Source: Hermodarchaeum sp048885185 (GTDB lineage: Archaea; Asgardarchaeota; Hermodarchaeia; Hermodarchaeales; Hermodarchaeaceae). From it: a DNA stretch of 34,662 nt. Below the pieces are notes generated by a model. The model did not search any database and was not told where the DNA came from. It worked only from the letters and a program-made list of their open reading frames with translations. The DNA is taken from the NCBI GenBank assembly GCA_048885185.1, contig JBHLQC010000006.1, forward strand, positions 1 through 34,662, given 5' to 3'. The first letter of the stretch is position 1; each line of letters starts with the position of its first letter. The position numbers and the translations under genes were made by a program. Of this stretch, positions 16,966 through 25,129 are shown piece by piece.

Positions 16966-17565
16966 ATGGCAGTTGAGAAAACACAGAAAGATTACCCTGG
17001 TGAAGTTTCAAAAACAACGAAAAAAATCCAAAAGATTGTCAAAGATATGAATAATGAACTGCTCGAGGAGCAGGAACTACGAGCAACTGCTGACGCTCGT
17101 GTCGAAGAACTGTCTAATGAACTTCAAAATAAGATTGCAACAGTTGAACGATTGGAACGAACCATCAATGAACTGAAAACAACCGCCGATGAAACCACCG
17201 ATCTTATGACCAAGAATAAGGCTTTGCAAGCAGAGCTTGATGCCATTGAAACCCAACTGGAGAAAATGTCTGAAACCTATAAAGAACTTGTTTCCGAACA
17301 CGAAGCTTCAATACCTGTTCAAGAATTATTAGCCTTATACATCGCTCTGCTTGAAGATGTATTCTATGCCCAACCACATGCAAAGACCCTGTTTCTCCTT
17401 CATGGCAGAAAGAAAGAAATGACCCGTGAGGAGATTGTAAAAACTGCTGGACATGAACCAACGGCAATCCGAAAAGCCCTTGGTGATCTTTCCCGTGCTG
17501 AACTCATCGATTATGACGTTGAGGCAGGAAAAGCCAGCCTGAAGAAACGGTTGTACCCAACTTAG
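16966..17565 (+). CDS. Coiled-coil protein with C-terminal winged helix
   Basis: 199 residues from ATG 16966 (MAVEKTQ), with GGGTGA five bases upstream; a GTG at 16957 would add three residues. Residues about 10-110 are a continuous charged coiled coil (ELLEEQELRATADARVEEL and similar heptads). Residues about 125-199 look like a winged-helix DNA-binding domain: TREEIVKTAGHEPTAIRKAL as the helix-turn-helix, then SRAELIDYDVEAGKASLKKR as the wing. The same plan (coiled coil followed by winged helix) occurs again at 27841-28929. It is convergent with, and overlaps by 4 bp, the last gene of the FtsZ-like operon. Function unknown; a dimeric DNA-binding or nucleoid/cytoskeleton-linking protein is possible. 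Confidence 0.75.
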   Translation: MAVEKTQKDYPGEVSKTTKKIQKIVKDMNNELLEEQELRATADARVEELSNELQNKIATVERLERTINELKTTADETTDLMTKNKALQAELDAIETQLEKMSETYKELVSEHEASIPVQELLALYIALLEDVFYAQPHAKTLFLLHGRKKEMTREEIVKTAGHEPTAIRKALGDLSRAELIDYDVEAGKASLKKRLYPT

Positions 17566-18572
17566 ACTTTCATATCAGCAAGAAGTTGGTTAAATCGGGG
17601 TAGACTATGTAAGCTAGCAGCAAGTGAGCTAATGTAGCGACTGAGCTCCGCATGGATGAGCCGTTCTAAATCAGAGAGAGTTTTACTTTCTGTAGCACGG
17701 TCGACCAGTTCTCGAGCACTACGATACATGACCCCAACCACTCGCTTTTCAATATCAGGTGGACCCCAATCAAATGATCGAAGATTTCGTTTGGCTTCAT
17801 TTAGGCTAGCGTCCACGGATTCATTCTTCAACGCATTTGATACCTGGTCATAGAACTCACCCGCAACGCTCGTGATTTTATTGCGTTCACGACTTGTCAA
17901 CTCGGTGCCAAGAGTACCTCTGCGCATCAATTCTTGAAGTAGCCCGGCACAAGGAGCCTCAGCAAGAAACCGCCGAATCAAATCATAAAAAATTTGACCA
18001 GAAATCCGGGTGACCTCAGTAATGACTTCCCGAGGTTCACTATATCGGAAGAGTTCGCGACATGCTTCGAACCAGTAATTGGGTAGTAAGATATGGCTTC
18101 GGCTCGAATATTTATCGATTAATTGTTGGATTGGTGGGAGTAGTTTCTCAGGGTCATGAATTGAGAGACGCCGTTGAAAGGGTTTTCCCGTAAGCGCGGC
18201 TAAATCTTGTGTCGCCTCTGTTACAGACTTTTGAGCAGCTAAAATTGGTTCCTTTATTTTCTTCTTGGACACTTTTGTATCACGAGATTTGGCTAACGAA
18301 TTGAGAGCTTGTTCAATTCGACCTAGGTGTGTGAGAATCACATTGATGGTATCATCAACAAATGAAGAGCCGGAAGTAGCTGAGTTATTCTTGGAGTCTG
18401 CCAAAGTCTGTTCCACGGAGTCACGGACAGCATGAACGCCTTGGGCGAGTTGATCAACTTGCTTTGGACTCAGATCACCTTCGGCCTCAATCGTAATCAA
18501 TGCATGAATTAGTGTGGAGTTAACAGTTGTAAGGATGAGAATTCGTTCCAGCAATTCTTCTGCTGTTATCAC
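17562..18572 (-). CDS. Helical protein of unknown function, third gene of the FtsZ-like operon
   Basis: 336 residues, almost entirely predicted helix, with no membrane segment or known motif that I can recognise. Two parts are visible: an N-terminal region to about residue 120 that is low in hydrophobic blocks and carries a lysine-rich linker (KVSKKKIKEP), and a C-terminal region from about 140 with longer helices (NYWFEACRELFRYSEPREV, FYDLIRRFLAEAPCAGLLQEL). GTG is the start, with GAGGAG ten bases upstream. It begins 27 bp after the FtsZ-like gene ends, so it is co-transcribed with it. By position it is a likely partner or regulator of the FtsZ-like filament. Confidence 0.75.
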   Translation of the reverse strand: MITAEELLERILILTTVNSTLIHALITIEAEGDLSPKQVDQLAQGVHAVRDSVEQTLADSKNNSATSGSSFVDDTINVILTHLGRIEQALNSLAKSRDTKVSKKKIKEPILAAQKSVTEATQDLAALTGKPFQRRLSIHDPEKLLPPIQQLIDKYSSRSHILLPNYWFEACRELFRYSEPREVITEVTRISGQIFYDLIRRFLAEAPCAGLLQELMRRGTLGTELTSRERNKITSVAGEFYDQVSNALKNESVDASLNEAKRNLRSFDWGPPDIEKRVVGVMYRSARELVDRATESKTLSDLERLIHAELSRYISSLAASLHSLPRFNQLLADMKV

Positions 18573-18599
18573 CCTTTTTTCTCTCCTCTACTAAGATGG

Positions 18600-19949
18600 C
18601 TACTTCATTTCTAAATTGAAGAGTTCTGCGACATCACGAATGGAGGCACGAAGAACTTCTTCTGAGACGCCTTTGGATTTCTTGAACCATCCTCGACGCA
18701 GTGGTGATGGTCCTGCATGGAGATCAACGAGCTCGGTGGCAGAATTCACAAGATCCTCGATTTCTGGAATCTGAGGAAGCCCCAAGAGAAGTAGGAGGTC
18801 GGTGGGGTGTCCTTCCTCTTCATAGGAAATAAAACAGGGTGTAATAGCAGCTCCCTTCGCAGTGTATGAACGGAGCGCTTGTTTGATGTGGGGATCATAT
18901 TCTGCTCGAGCAAACTCGCGAGTTCCTGAGAAGTTATAATAAGTTGATGATGCACCAGGCTCGTTTCCTATTTCAGCGAAGCTACAGTGTTCCACGGCGT
19001 ATTTGACCATAGTTTTCAGTTGCGTAGGAACATTTCCTGCAGAGGGAATTAGGCTAACATCGGTATAGAGACAAGGAACAACGATTGGATCGAGTTTCCG
19101 AGCATAGTCTGCGATGTCAGTTGTTGGAAATACTTCCTTTCCGGGTTCTACAACACCAGGACTTAACATGTGTTCAACGAACCGTAGTGCAAGAGGATTG
19201 ACAAGCTCCACAAAGGCTGATTCTTGAGCTTTAGAAACATCATCGGCCCCATCCACCGTTGAAGGTACCATCCCTTCAACATCGTTGATCTTTCCTACAT
19301 CAATTTGTAATTGGCGCTGTAAGAAGTCAGCAACTTCTCCTTCCCGCCAGGCAAGGATACGTCGGAGCATTGCTCGATTGCTAAGAAGACAGACAAGGTC
19401 AGCACCCCGATCCTCCAATTGGCCTCGGAGAAGTTTGGAAAGAGACCACATTGTATTGAGAGCCTCAGAGGTTTGATCCTTGAAGGGGAGTACTGTAAAT
19501 ACGTAGACGAAGATTCGTCGACCTTCCTCTTCTTGGAAGCGTTCCTTTAAAATTTCAATAAGAGCGGGAGCCCCGCCACAGCCGGTTCCTCCACCAGAGG
19601 AGGTGAAGATTACGAAGCCGGAAACGCCCTCAAACCCAAGTTGGGTGAGTTGACCCATTATGACATCCTTGAAATCATGGACGTAATTATAGCCGTCCGT
19701 GAAGTTGCCGCCACAACCAATATCTGACGCACCATAGAGCAGTGTGTTCTCTTTGGGTATGTCATATTTTTGGCGAAGCTTTTGGATATCTGATCGGTCA
19801 GTGTTCATGCAGAGATAGCCACGTATTCTGGGTGGAAGCATTCGTTCACGGGCTTGTTTCAGGTATGCACCTACAAGGTTACTTCCACATTCGCCAATTC
19901 CAATAGCGAAGACTTCAGCCACACGCGGAGCATCATCTGTTAGTGCCAT
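18600..19949 (-). CDS. Divergent FtsZ/tubulin-superfamily GTPase
   Basis: 449 residues with the tubulin/FtsZ GTPase fold: T1 GIGECGSN at 17-24, T2 CMNTDRSD at 47-54 (FtsZ-like NTD), T3 GASDIGCGGNF at 73-83, and the signature T4 GGGTGCG at 119-125, where Cys replaces the usual Ser/Thr. T5 lies near VFTVLPFKDQT (150-160), a T6-type asparagine is N191 in LLSNRAML, and a T7 catalytic loop can be read as TTDIADY at 276-282, with both FtsZ aspartates (D278, D281) but Thr for the conserved Asn. The remaining 160 residues are not recognisable as the FtsZ C-terminal conserved peptide; the end carries a basic RRGWFKKSKG stretch. It is therefore probably a polymerising GTPase but not canonical FtsZ1/FtsZ2 or CetZ. 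GAGGATG precedes the ATG. It is flanked in one operon by two helical proteins. Confidence 0.88.
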   Translation of the reverse strand: MALTDDAPRVAEVFAIGIGECGSNLVGAYLKQARERMLPPRIRGYLCMNTDRSDIQKLRQKYDIPKENTLLYGASDIGCGGNFTDGYNYVHDFKDVIMGQLTQLGFEGVSGFVIFTSSGGGTGCGGAPALIEILKERFQEEEGRRIFVYVFTVLPFKDQTSEALNTMWSLSKLLRGQLEDRGADLVCLLSNRAMLRRILAWREGEVADFLQRQLQIDVGKINDVEGMVPSTVDGADDVSKAQESAFVELVNPLALRFVEHMLSPGVVEPGKEVFPTTDIADYARKLDPIVVPCLYTDVSLIPSAGNVPTQLKTMVKYAVEHCSFAEIGNEPGASSTYYNFSGTREFARAEYDPHIKQALRSYTAKGAAITPCFISYEEEGHPTDLLLLLGLPQIPEIEDLVNSATELVDLHAGPSPLRRGWFKKSKGVSEEVLRASIRDVAELFNLEMK

Positions 19950-19967
19950 GATTCATTCATCCTCATT

Positions 19968-22661
19968 CTATCTGGTTTTTCCTTTTTTATCAGACATAGC
20001 AGCTGCTAGTTCACGAGAAGCCCACGCAAGATAATTTGCAGTATCCTCACTTGTGTAGGTTTCTCGAATTCGCTTCTCAATTTCGTTAAGTTGACGATTG
20101 CGCTCAGCTTTAGGCGCACCAGGATTATAATCTGCAAGAAAGACACGAAGAGCCTTGTGCCACTCATCGAGTTGCTTGATTTTTTCTAACCATTGTTGCT
20201 CCAAGCTTCGAATGGTTGTAAAAATATCAATTGATTCAGGTAAAGAATCAACGTTTTCCAACTTATCACGCATCGTCTGTAGGGTATCTAACGGGAAGAT
20301 AATTTTACTAAATTCCTTTGGTCGAGAATTGTAAACAGCGATGATTGTTGAATAATATTCTGTTGTGTTTTCCAGTAATTGTGCAAAAGCGTTGGATGTC
20401 TTTTGCTCCATGTTACGGAGAATATCAATGACGCTTTTCTGAGCCTCAATCAAAGCCATGCAAATTTCGAGGACAGTAGTTACTTGTTCAGTCTCTAACG
20501 CATCAGGTACACGTGCCAAAAGTTCCTTTAATTTCATTACGGTTTCAGCCTGACCATGGTGCTCTAGCAGATCAGTTACCGAATTGAGATTTCGCCAGAC
20601 TTCGTTCGCCTTGTCTCGGATAGCTTTGAGTAATTTGGGTTCAGTGAGTAATTCACGAAGCTCATCGAATCGATCAGGAAGGTCTTCAATCGTTGAAGGA
20701 AGTTTGTCCTGTAATTTGACACATTGTTTGACATAACTATCGGTCTTGATTCCCAGCGAAGCAGCAACACTTGTCAGTTCTGAATAGGCTTTGATTTGTT
20801 CGTTAAGGACTTGGTTGAAGTACCCAACAATCCGTTTTTCGAAGATTTCAACAATGTGATGGGCTTTTCGAATCGCTTCTTCATAGGTTTCGCTTGCAGG
20901 TACGATGGAGGTTAATTCTTGAATCGCTGCTTGGACCTCAGAGGGAATTGTGAGATTCATGCCAAGGAGTTTCGACACCGCTAAACGAAGTTTGAGATCA
21001 AGACGATATTTGAGATTTTCAATGGCATCTTGGGTTTTGTACAGGGCATCTCCTTGAGCTTCACGGGAAACCGCCTCCATTTCTTCAAAACTTGTACTAG
21101 CACGGATTTGAGCAATTGCGTTTTCTAGAAATTCTTCCATTGTCTTGAAGGATTCACGATAGGTAGGTTTGATAACCTGAATTTCTGCCAAAAGGGCATT
21201 CAGTTCGCGTTCCCAAGCTTTTCGGAAGAGATCCATCCGATTTTCAACATGTTTTTGGAGACGGGCATAGGCTTCGACAAGTTCTGAGAAGCTGATATCT
21301 GTACTTCTGACAGGAGCTGGAGCAGCACCCATTGTTGTTTTATCCAAGACCGTGCTGGCCGTTTCGGAAATACGGGCTAAAAGAGCTTCTTGGGCTCTGA
21401 TTTCTGCAATCAGTTTTCCATGTTCTTCTATGATTCGTGCTGCAACATTCGAGTACACTTTAATGAGTGTACTGAGGTCAGCTTTGGTTAGCTTCTTTGT
21501 GTTATTCTTTACAAAAGCATCAAGTTCTTTTGTATTAGGAAGCACTTTACGTTTTACGGCACGAGTCAAATCATCAGTAATACGTGTGGCTTCGCTTCGA
21601 AGAGCAGTTTCTACGTTTGTATGATAGGCTTGAAGGCGTTCATAACCTGAAATCAAAGCGGCAAGATCAGCTTCTTTGGGAAGTTCTTCAGGTGCAGGCG
21701 GCAAAAAGGTTGCTTCATTAGAAATATTTGCAGAGGCTAGGGTGCGGTTGAGGTTATGGCCAAATTCGATTATTTGGCTGCGAACTTCGCTTGAAGCTTT
21801 GAGAACCTGACCATCATATTGTTGGACTAGCCCCAGAAGGGTTGTAAGATTGGATTCACCCTTCAATTGTTTCTTTATTGCCTCTAATGATGTTGAAATC
21901 GCCATTGGTACGTTCAACCCAAGGCTCCGAGCTGTCACCAAAATAGAGATAGAGGATTCAATACTGGTTTGTAATTTTGCACGAAGCGTGTCAACGACCT
22001 CCCCTCGTCGACTCGTCAAATATTCATGTTCCGTGCGAAGTGTTTTGCGGATTTCAAAAAGATCGGGGATCGAATTAACTTCAATCGTCTCACGTTCAGC
22101 ACTAATGGAAACATCGCTGGTGTCAATGCCCACAAATCGGTCATAGGTTTTAATGAGTGCCCGATTACGCTCGAGCATATCGTTGGTCTGTTTGTTTAGT
22201 GCATCACGAAGTTGCTTAGAAATTCCCTCTAGATTTGAGACAAAGCGGGATAGCACTGGTAAAACGACGGAAAACCCACCTTGTGTTGAAGGAAAGGAAA
22301 GTCTATTCAGTTCACGCCCTAACTGGATATCGAAACTCATAATTGTGGCTTTCAAATCTTCAAGTTCAGTCATATAGGTTCGCAACAGTTCTATATGAAG
22401 TCGAAGTGACTGTGATAGACCGTCTTCAATTTTGGGAAGACCTACATCAATTTGTTTGGTCAGCCGTCGTTTTTTCGGACTTAACGACCAACTAGTTTTT
22501 GCGTCTCGATCAAATCCTTCAAGAGTTACTAATTCCCGTCCAACATCCTCGATGGACGTTTCGACTTCAGAGGGGAGAACACCCATAACTGTTCGGCATT
22601 TTGAACTGATTCCTTTGAGTGAAGAATAGTACTTCCGAAGTTCTGCCAAGTTAGTAGTCAC
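19968..22661 (-). CDS. Large all-helical repeat protein, first gene of the FtsZ-like operon
   Basis: 897 residues, no membrane segment, no cysteine-rich or enzyme motif. It appears to be built of repeated helical units. One recurring pattern, a hydrophobic helix ending in LG[hydrophobic][N/K] followed by an amphipathic helix, occurs at residues 247-250 (LGLN), 566-569 (LGMN) and 636-639 (LGIK). A second, (E/G)AYARLQKH versus SGYERLQAY with a following long helix, links the blocks around 340 and 460. This layout resembles spectrin- or plakin-like rods by shape, not by proven homology. The start is GTG 22659-22661; a TTTATAA just upstream of it is too close to act as its TATA box. The FtsZ-like gene follows after 18 bp. 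Function unknown; a scaffold or filament partner is the most reasonable reading. Confidence 0.78.
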   Translation of the reverse strand: MTTNLAELRKYYSSLKGISSKCRTVMGVLPSEVETSIEDVGRELVTLEGFDRDAKTSWSLSPKKRRLTKQIDVGLPKIEDGLSQSLRLHIELLRTYMTELEDLKATIMSFDIQLGRELNRLSFPSTQGGFSVVLPVLSRFVSNLEGISKQLRDALNKQTNDMLERNRALIKTYDRFVGIDTSDVSISAERETIEVNSIPDLFEIRKTLRTEHEYLTSRRGEVVDTLRAKLQTSIESSISILVTARSLGLNVPMAISTSLEAIKKQLKGESNLTTLLGLVQQYDGQVLKASSEVRSQIIEFGHNLNRTLASANISNEATFLPPAPEELPKEADLAALISGYERLQAYHTNVETALRSEATRITDDLTRAVKRKVLPNTKELDAFVKNNTKKLTKADLSTLIKVYSNVAARIIEEHGKLIAEIRAQEALLARISETASTVLDKTTMGAAPAPVRSTDISFSELVEAYARLQKHVENRMDLFRKAWERELNALLAEIQVIKPTYRESFKTMEEFLENAIAQIRASTSFEEMEAVSREAQGDALYKTQDAIENLKYRLDLKLRLAVSKLLGMNLTIPSEVQAAIQELTSIVPASETYEEAIRKAHHIVEIFEKRIVGYFNQVLNEQIKAYSELTSVAASLGIKTDSYVKQCVKLQDKLPSTIEDLPDRFDELRELLTEPKLLKAIRDKANEVWRNLNSVTDLLEHHGQAETVMKLKELLARVPDALETEQVTTVLEICMALIEAQKSVIDILRNMEQKTSNAFAQLLENTTEYYSTIIAVYNSRPKEFSKIIFPLDTLQTMRDKLENVDSLPESIDIFTTIRSLEQQWLEKIKQLDEWHKALRVFLADYNPGAPKAERNRQLNEIEKRIRETYTSEDTANYLAWASRELAAAMSDKKGKTR

Positions 22662-22836
22662 TTATAAAGCCCCCAGGGAAAGTGGCTTTCACCCACCTTT
22701 CTAGAAACATTGGAAAGTTAGTTCTTAACTCTTTTGAGCCAACAAAATTCTTTCAGCAATAACTAAATTTATGCTAAAGCACATTTCTTAGCATTCCTAC
22801 GAAAATTCACTAAAAATAATCAGAGGAGAACACGAC

Positions 22837-23778
22837 ATGTCCGTTTCAGACCGCCACCGATACCGTCGAGAAAAACTCTTAGAAGCAGGGAAAATTGCGT
22901 CAAAAGCATTAGCCTTTACATGTAATCAAGTTGCAGCAGGTGTGCCATTACTCACTATTGCAGAAGCAGGTGAACAGCGAATTCGGGAACTGGGAGGACA
23001 GCCAGCGTTTCCGATTAACATTTCCATCAATCATCATGCCGCCCATTACACACCTGCCCTAGATGATGCGTCAACTGTTCCTGAACTCGCCTTGGTGAAG
23101 ATTGATCTTGGGGCACATGTACACGGATACATTGCAGATAATGCCCGAACAGTTCTAGTAGGAAAAGATGAGAAACTCCAGAATTTGGTACAGGCAGCCG
23201 AAGCAGGTCTTCAAGCAGCAATTCAAACGATTCGAGCAGGTCTACGAATTTGGAAGGTCTCAAAAGCAATTTCGGGGGCAATCCGGCAATTCAAGGCACG
23301 ACCAATAGAAAACTTGACCGGGCACAGCATAGATGCATTTAATCTCCATTCAGGAATTGCAGTACCATCAATCACCCGTTCAGGAGAGCGTTTCGCGTCT
23401 CCACGACTGAAAGAGGAGATGGTGGTCGCCATTGAACCCTTTACTACGTACAGTCAAAATCCGAACGTGGAGAATTTAAAATCAGGTCATATTTTTGGGT
23501 TTGTCCCCTCACAAAATCCCAGTAATTCCAAACTCCGTAATCTTTTCAGTCAAATGAAGGTCAAGTTTGCTCAACTTCCCTTTGCTTCGCGCTGGATGAC
23601 AGAGTTTGTTGAGCCAAAACAAGTTACCATCACCCTTGAAACCTTTCGAAAAGAGGGGTGTATACATAATTTTCCAGTCTTGGGTTTACGAGATGGGAGT
23701 TTTGTGGCACAAGCTGAACACACAATTATTGTTGAAAAAACAGGATGCACCATAACAACAAGACGCCCAAATGAATGA
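22837..23778 (+). CDS. map: Methionine aminopeptidase, type II
   Basis: Removes the initiator methionine from new proteins. 313 residues of the archaeal/eukaryotic MetAP2 class. Two metal ions should be held by D and D in KIDLGAHVHGYIADNA, H in LTGHSIDAFNLHSG, E in VVAIEPFTT and E in VAQAEHTII, all in the expected order. The insert between the last histidine and the last glutamate (roughly residues 215-280) is the class II helical subdomain. AGAGGAGA lies seven bases before the ATG. It is followed by an M20 peptidase gene whose start overlaps or nearly touches its stop, so the two are one transcript. The gene is divergent from the FtsZ-like operon, with 175 bp between them. Confidence 0.95.
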   Translation: MSVSDRHRYRREKLLEAGKIASKALAFTCNQVAAGVPLLTIAEAGEQRIRELGGQPAFPINISINHHAAHYTPALDDASTVPELALVKIDLGAHVHGYIADNARTVLVGKDEKLQNLVQAAEAGLQAAIQTIRAGLRIWKVSKAISGAIRQFKARPIENLTGHSIDAFNLHSGIAVPSITRSGERFASPRLKEEMVVAIEPFTTYSQNPNVENLKSGHIFGFVPSQNPSNSKLRNLFSQMKVKFAQLPFASRWMTEFVEPKQVTITLETFRKEGCIHNFPVLGLRDGSFVAQAEHTIIVEKTGCTITTRRPNE

Positions 23779-23791
23779 GGAGAAATTTCAC

Positions 23792-25129
23792 ATGGAATAC
23801 ATTGACGTGTTGCGACAACTTATCGCGTTCCCCACAGTGAATAATCCCCCACAACACATTCGACCCACACGCGACTGTGCCGATTACATTAATGATCAAA
23901 TGACAGGATTAGGATTGAATTCACAGGTGCTAGAACAAAATGGCTTTTTCTCGGTGTTAGGAACCGTCGGAGAAGGTCATCCAGTGACTCTCTTTTTAGC
24001 ACATTTTGATGTAGTTCCAATTGGCCCTGGGTGGCATACAGATCCGTTTGAGTTGACGGTCCAAGAAGGAATGGGTTACGGACGAGGAACAGCCGACGAT
24101 AAGGGTAATACGGTCGCGTTACTACTCACTGCTGAAACAATCTCAAACCTGAAATTACCAGGAACTGTAGCCTTCGCCATGACCGGTGATGAAGAAATCG
24201 GAGGGTTAAACGGAGCCACTATTGTCCGAGAAACCCTGGAAAAACAAGACTTCTTTCCAGATTACCTTATCACTGCTGATGGAGTGGGAATGCAAATCGT
24301 TACACGGCGCCGTAATACGATAGGTATTACAATATCCGTTCCTCAAAAACCAAAAGAACTACAAGGATCCGAAGAGAACCATCGGTTTACCACCGAATAT
24401 CATGGACGTCAATCACGTCATTCCGCCTATTTCATTCCAGGAGTCGATCAACATGCACTTCTCATGGCGTCCAGTTTTCTTCTCCACAACCCGCATATCA
24501 CCATGAGTCAATTTTCTGGCAGCTTTGTGAAAACCAATGTTGTACCAGATTGGTTTGAAATAAACGGAATCAATACTCTCGAAAATAAGAAGCAAGCTAA
24601 CAGAAACGGTGACGAAAATCTTACAAGATTACTTCGCACTCTTCTCCCCCTCTCTCGGATTCATTTTACAACAAAACCCAGTGATTACGGAATAACACTT
24701 TGCCCAAACCTGCTTTATGAAAAGAATGGGCAATGGGAAGTTTTCTTTGACGGTCGCGCAATGACAACAGACGCGAAAACCGTTGAAACCGCCGTTGAAG
24801 CCGTGCTCACAGAGAAATTACGAGACATCAAATATCAATCGACAATACGAATGGGTAAAGCTTTCATGAACACAGCATCCGATTCACGACTTGTTAAAAC
24901 AGCACAAAAAATAGCATCTCAACTCGCTCTTGAGACACAGCTGATTGAATTGGGCGGTGCCAGTGATACCCGTCACTTCACAGATAGACCAGTGGAAGCG
25001 ATCGATTTTGGCCCAATAGGTTTTGGCGTTCATGGATCAAATGAACATGTCCTTCTTGAATCCATTCCCAGTACTGCCCAATTTTACTCCGAATTAGTCA
25101 AAGCGTTGCATGAATCCCGTGAGGATTAA
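23792..25129 (+). CDS. M20 family metallopeptidase (peptidase/deacylase)
   Basis: Zinc peptidase or amidohydrolase of the M20 (ArgE/DapE/CPG2) family. Metal and catalytic blocks in order are AHFDVVPIGPGW (HxD), GRGTADDKGNTVAL (bridging Asp), TGDEEIGG (catalytic Glu pair), TADG, and the late His in GFGVHGSNEH. The length, about 445 residues, is usual. I prefer ATG 23792 (MEYIDVLRQL) because GAGGAG sits nine bases before it; the upstream ATG 23771 overlaps the stop of the preceding gene and would add seven residues. Between roughly 185 and 300 lies the dimerisation domain, which here carries an unusual insert (KPKELQGSEENHRF). Substrate unknown, probably peptides or acylated amino acids. Confidence 0.9.
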   Translation: MEYIDVLRQLIAFPTVNNPPQHIRPTRDCADYINDQMTGLGLNSQVLEQNGFFSVLGTVGEGHPVTLFLAHFDVVPIGPGWHTDPFELTVQEGMGYGRGTADDKGNTVALLLTAETISNLKLPGTVAFAMTGDEEIGGLNGATIVRETLEKQDFFPDYLITADGVGMQIVTRRRNTIGITISVPQKPKELQGSEENHRFTTEYHGRQSRHSAYFIPGVDQHALLMASSFLLHNPHITMSQFSGSFVKTNVVPDWFEINGINTLENKKQANRNGDENLTRLLRTLLPLSRIHFTTKPSDYGITLCPNLLYEKNGQWEVFFDGRAMTTDAKTVETAVEAVLTEKLRDIKYQSTIRMGKAFMNTASDSRLVKTAQKIASQLALETQLIELGGASDTRHFTDRPVEAIDFGPIGFGVHGSNEHVLLESIPSTAQFYSELVKALHESRED

